Assembly (NCBI GenBank): GCA_030642585.1
Contig: DAOWNN010000123.1
Span: forward strand, 1-6,717
Direction: 5' to 3'
Length of the DNA stretch: 6,717 bases
Source: Bacteroidota bacterium
Lineage (GTDB): Bacteria; Bacteroidota; Bacteroidia; Bacteroidales; VadinHA17
Both the position numbers and the translations under genes were made by a program. Each line of letters opens with the position of its first letter. Position 1 is the stretch's first letter. Shown here in pieces: positions 6,077 to 6,717 of the stretch. The notes beneath the pieces are model-generated. The model saw only the letters and a program-made list of their open reading frames with translations, was not told where the DNA came from and searched no databases.

Positions 6077-6717
6077 TCAATTCATAGAAAATGCCTCAAT
6101 ACTTGATTTAGGTTCTTCCCGTAACTGTGCAATTTCTACTTTATTTTCATTTATTTGGGGATTTCTACTTACCCTGAGAAATAAGTTCACTCCCAGGGGT
6201 TCTCTATCCACTTTGATTTGTCTACTTTCAAAATCAGCTTTCTTTGCCATTTCTATTAATTCATAATCTGAACGATAGTTCAGGTTCCACTCAATTATGG
6301 CCTCCATCAGATTTTTGGTAGGATTGTTTTTTGAGAAATTACCAATCACCATTTCTCCGTTTGTGGCCAGGAAAGCTGAATATTTTTTCAATAGGTAAAT
6401 AAAATGCTTTTCTTTGAAATAATCAAACAATCCTGCACTCCATATCATATCATATTGTTTGTGTGTTTTAAACCTCAATACATTAATCTTATAAAAGTTC
6501 ATCTTGTCATGGAATTCAGCATTTCTTTTCTTTGCATAAGCTATAGCATTTTCATCGAGGTCAAGAAGATCGAAGTTGATTTTTGAATTTGGGTTAGCCT
6601 TTAGATATTCATAAGCATCGGTAGCAGGACCAGATCCCAGAATTAAAACTTCTTTTGGTTCATTTGATTTTTCTTCAAGTTCGGTCATTAGATTAATGAA
6701 AAAATCTTTTCTGTTGT
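6077..6717 (-). CDS. PhcB-like SAM-dependent methyltransferase, 5' end missing
   Basis: Partial gene: the frame stays open past the ATG at 6688 to the window edge (residues NRKDFFINL precede it), so that ATG is probably internal. Numbering from it, 203 residues are visible. The SAM site is motif I VLILGSGPA (14-22), and the acidic residues of LLDLDE (41-46) should hold the SAM ribose. Further conserved blocks are MIWSAGLFDYF (81-91), GNFS (116-119), NPTKNLMEAIIEWNLNYR (122-139) and GVNLFL (166-171), followed by a tail of about 30 charged residues. I recognise these blocks from proteins annotated as extracellular-factor 3-hydroxypalmitic acid methyl ester synthases, the PhcB type, which methylate a hydroxy fatty acid to make a diffusible signal. 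Many relatives carry an N-terminal cyclic-nucleotide-binding domain, which would lie outside this window. The kinase and receiver genes follow at 21 and 12 bp, matching the phc operon order. Substrate unproven; another small-molecule or lipid methyltransferase is possible. Confidence 0.72.
   Translation of the reverse strand, partial: NRKDFFINLMTELEEKSNEPKEVLILGSGPATDAYEYLKANPNSKINFDLLDLDENAIAYAKKRNAEFHDKMNFYKINVLRFKTHKQYDMIWSAGLFDYFKEKHFIYLLKKYSAFLATNGEMVIGNFSKNNPTKNLMEAIIEWNLNYRSDYELIEMAKKADFESRQIKVDREPLGVNLFLRVSRNPQINENKVEIAQLREEPKSSIEAFSMN

Overview
The window looks like an AT-rich bacterial chromosome of the phylum Bacteroidota. The evidence is a secreted tricorn-type protease with an MKKN-type signal peptide, an FNN-type hybrid histidine kinase, weak or absent Shine-Dalgarno sites, and a TAnnTTTG-like promoter box. 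No tRNA, rRNA, CRISPR array, transposase or phage gene was seen. All four protein genes lie on the minus strand, so transcription runs from the right edge to the left.

Right to left: (1) 6077 to beyond 6717 is the 3' part of a class I SAM-dependent methyltransferase gene whose reading frame runs off the window. Its conserved words (GSGPA, SAGLFDYF, GNFS, NPTKNLMEAIIEWNLNYR, GVNLFL) look like the family annotated as extracellular-factor 3-hydroxypalmitate methyl ester biosynthesis (PhcB-like). (2) 4085-6055 is a hybrid sensor kinase with six predicted membrane helices, a coiled coil, HisKA, HATPase and a C-terminal receiver. It starts 21 bp after the methyltransferase stop, and a 14-bp perfect hairpin sits over its alternative start codon. 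(3) 3701-4072 is a single-domain receiver that starts 12 bp after the kinase stop. These three probably form one operon. (4) 3512-3700 is a 189-bp gap with a candidate promoter box and paired C-tracts. (5) 233-3511 is a complete, exported tricorn-protease homologue, probably a separate transcription unit. (6) 1-241 has no other gene. It holds small inverted and direct repeats (21-94) and 21 consecutive 7-bp units (95-241), the last two of which overlap the end of the tricorn gene.

The most interesting reading is that genes 1-3 form a signal-synthase / membrane-sensor / response-regulator cassette like the phcBSR(Q) quorum-sensing operon of Ralstonia: a methyltransferase makes a fatty-acid methyl-ester-like signal, a six-helix kinase senses it, and receivers relay it. 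Gene order and families support this, but the chemistry and sensing are inferred. The tricorn protease would act separately on peptides in the cell envelope, and nothing in the sequence ties it to the cassette.
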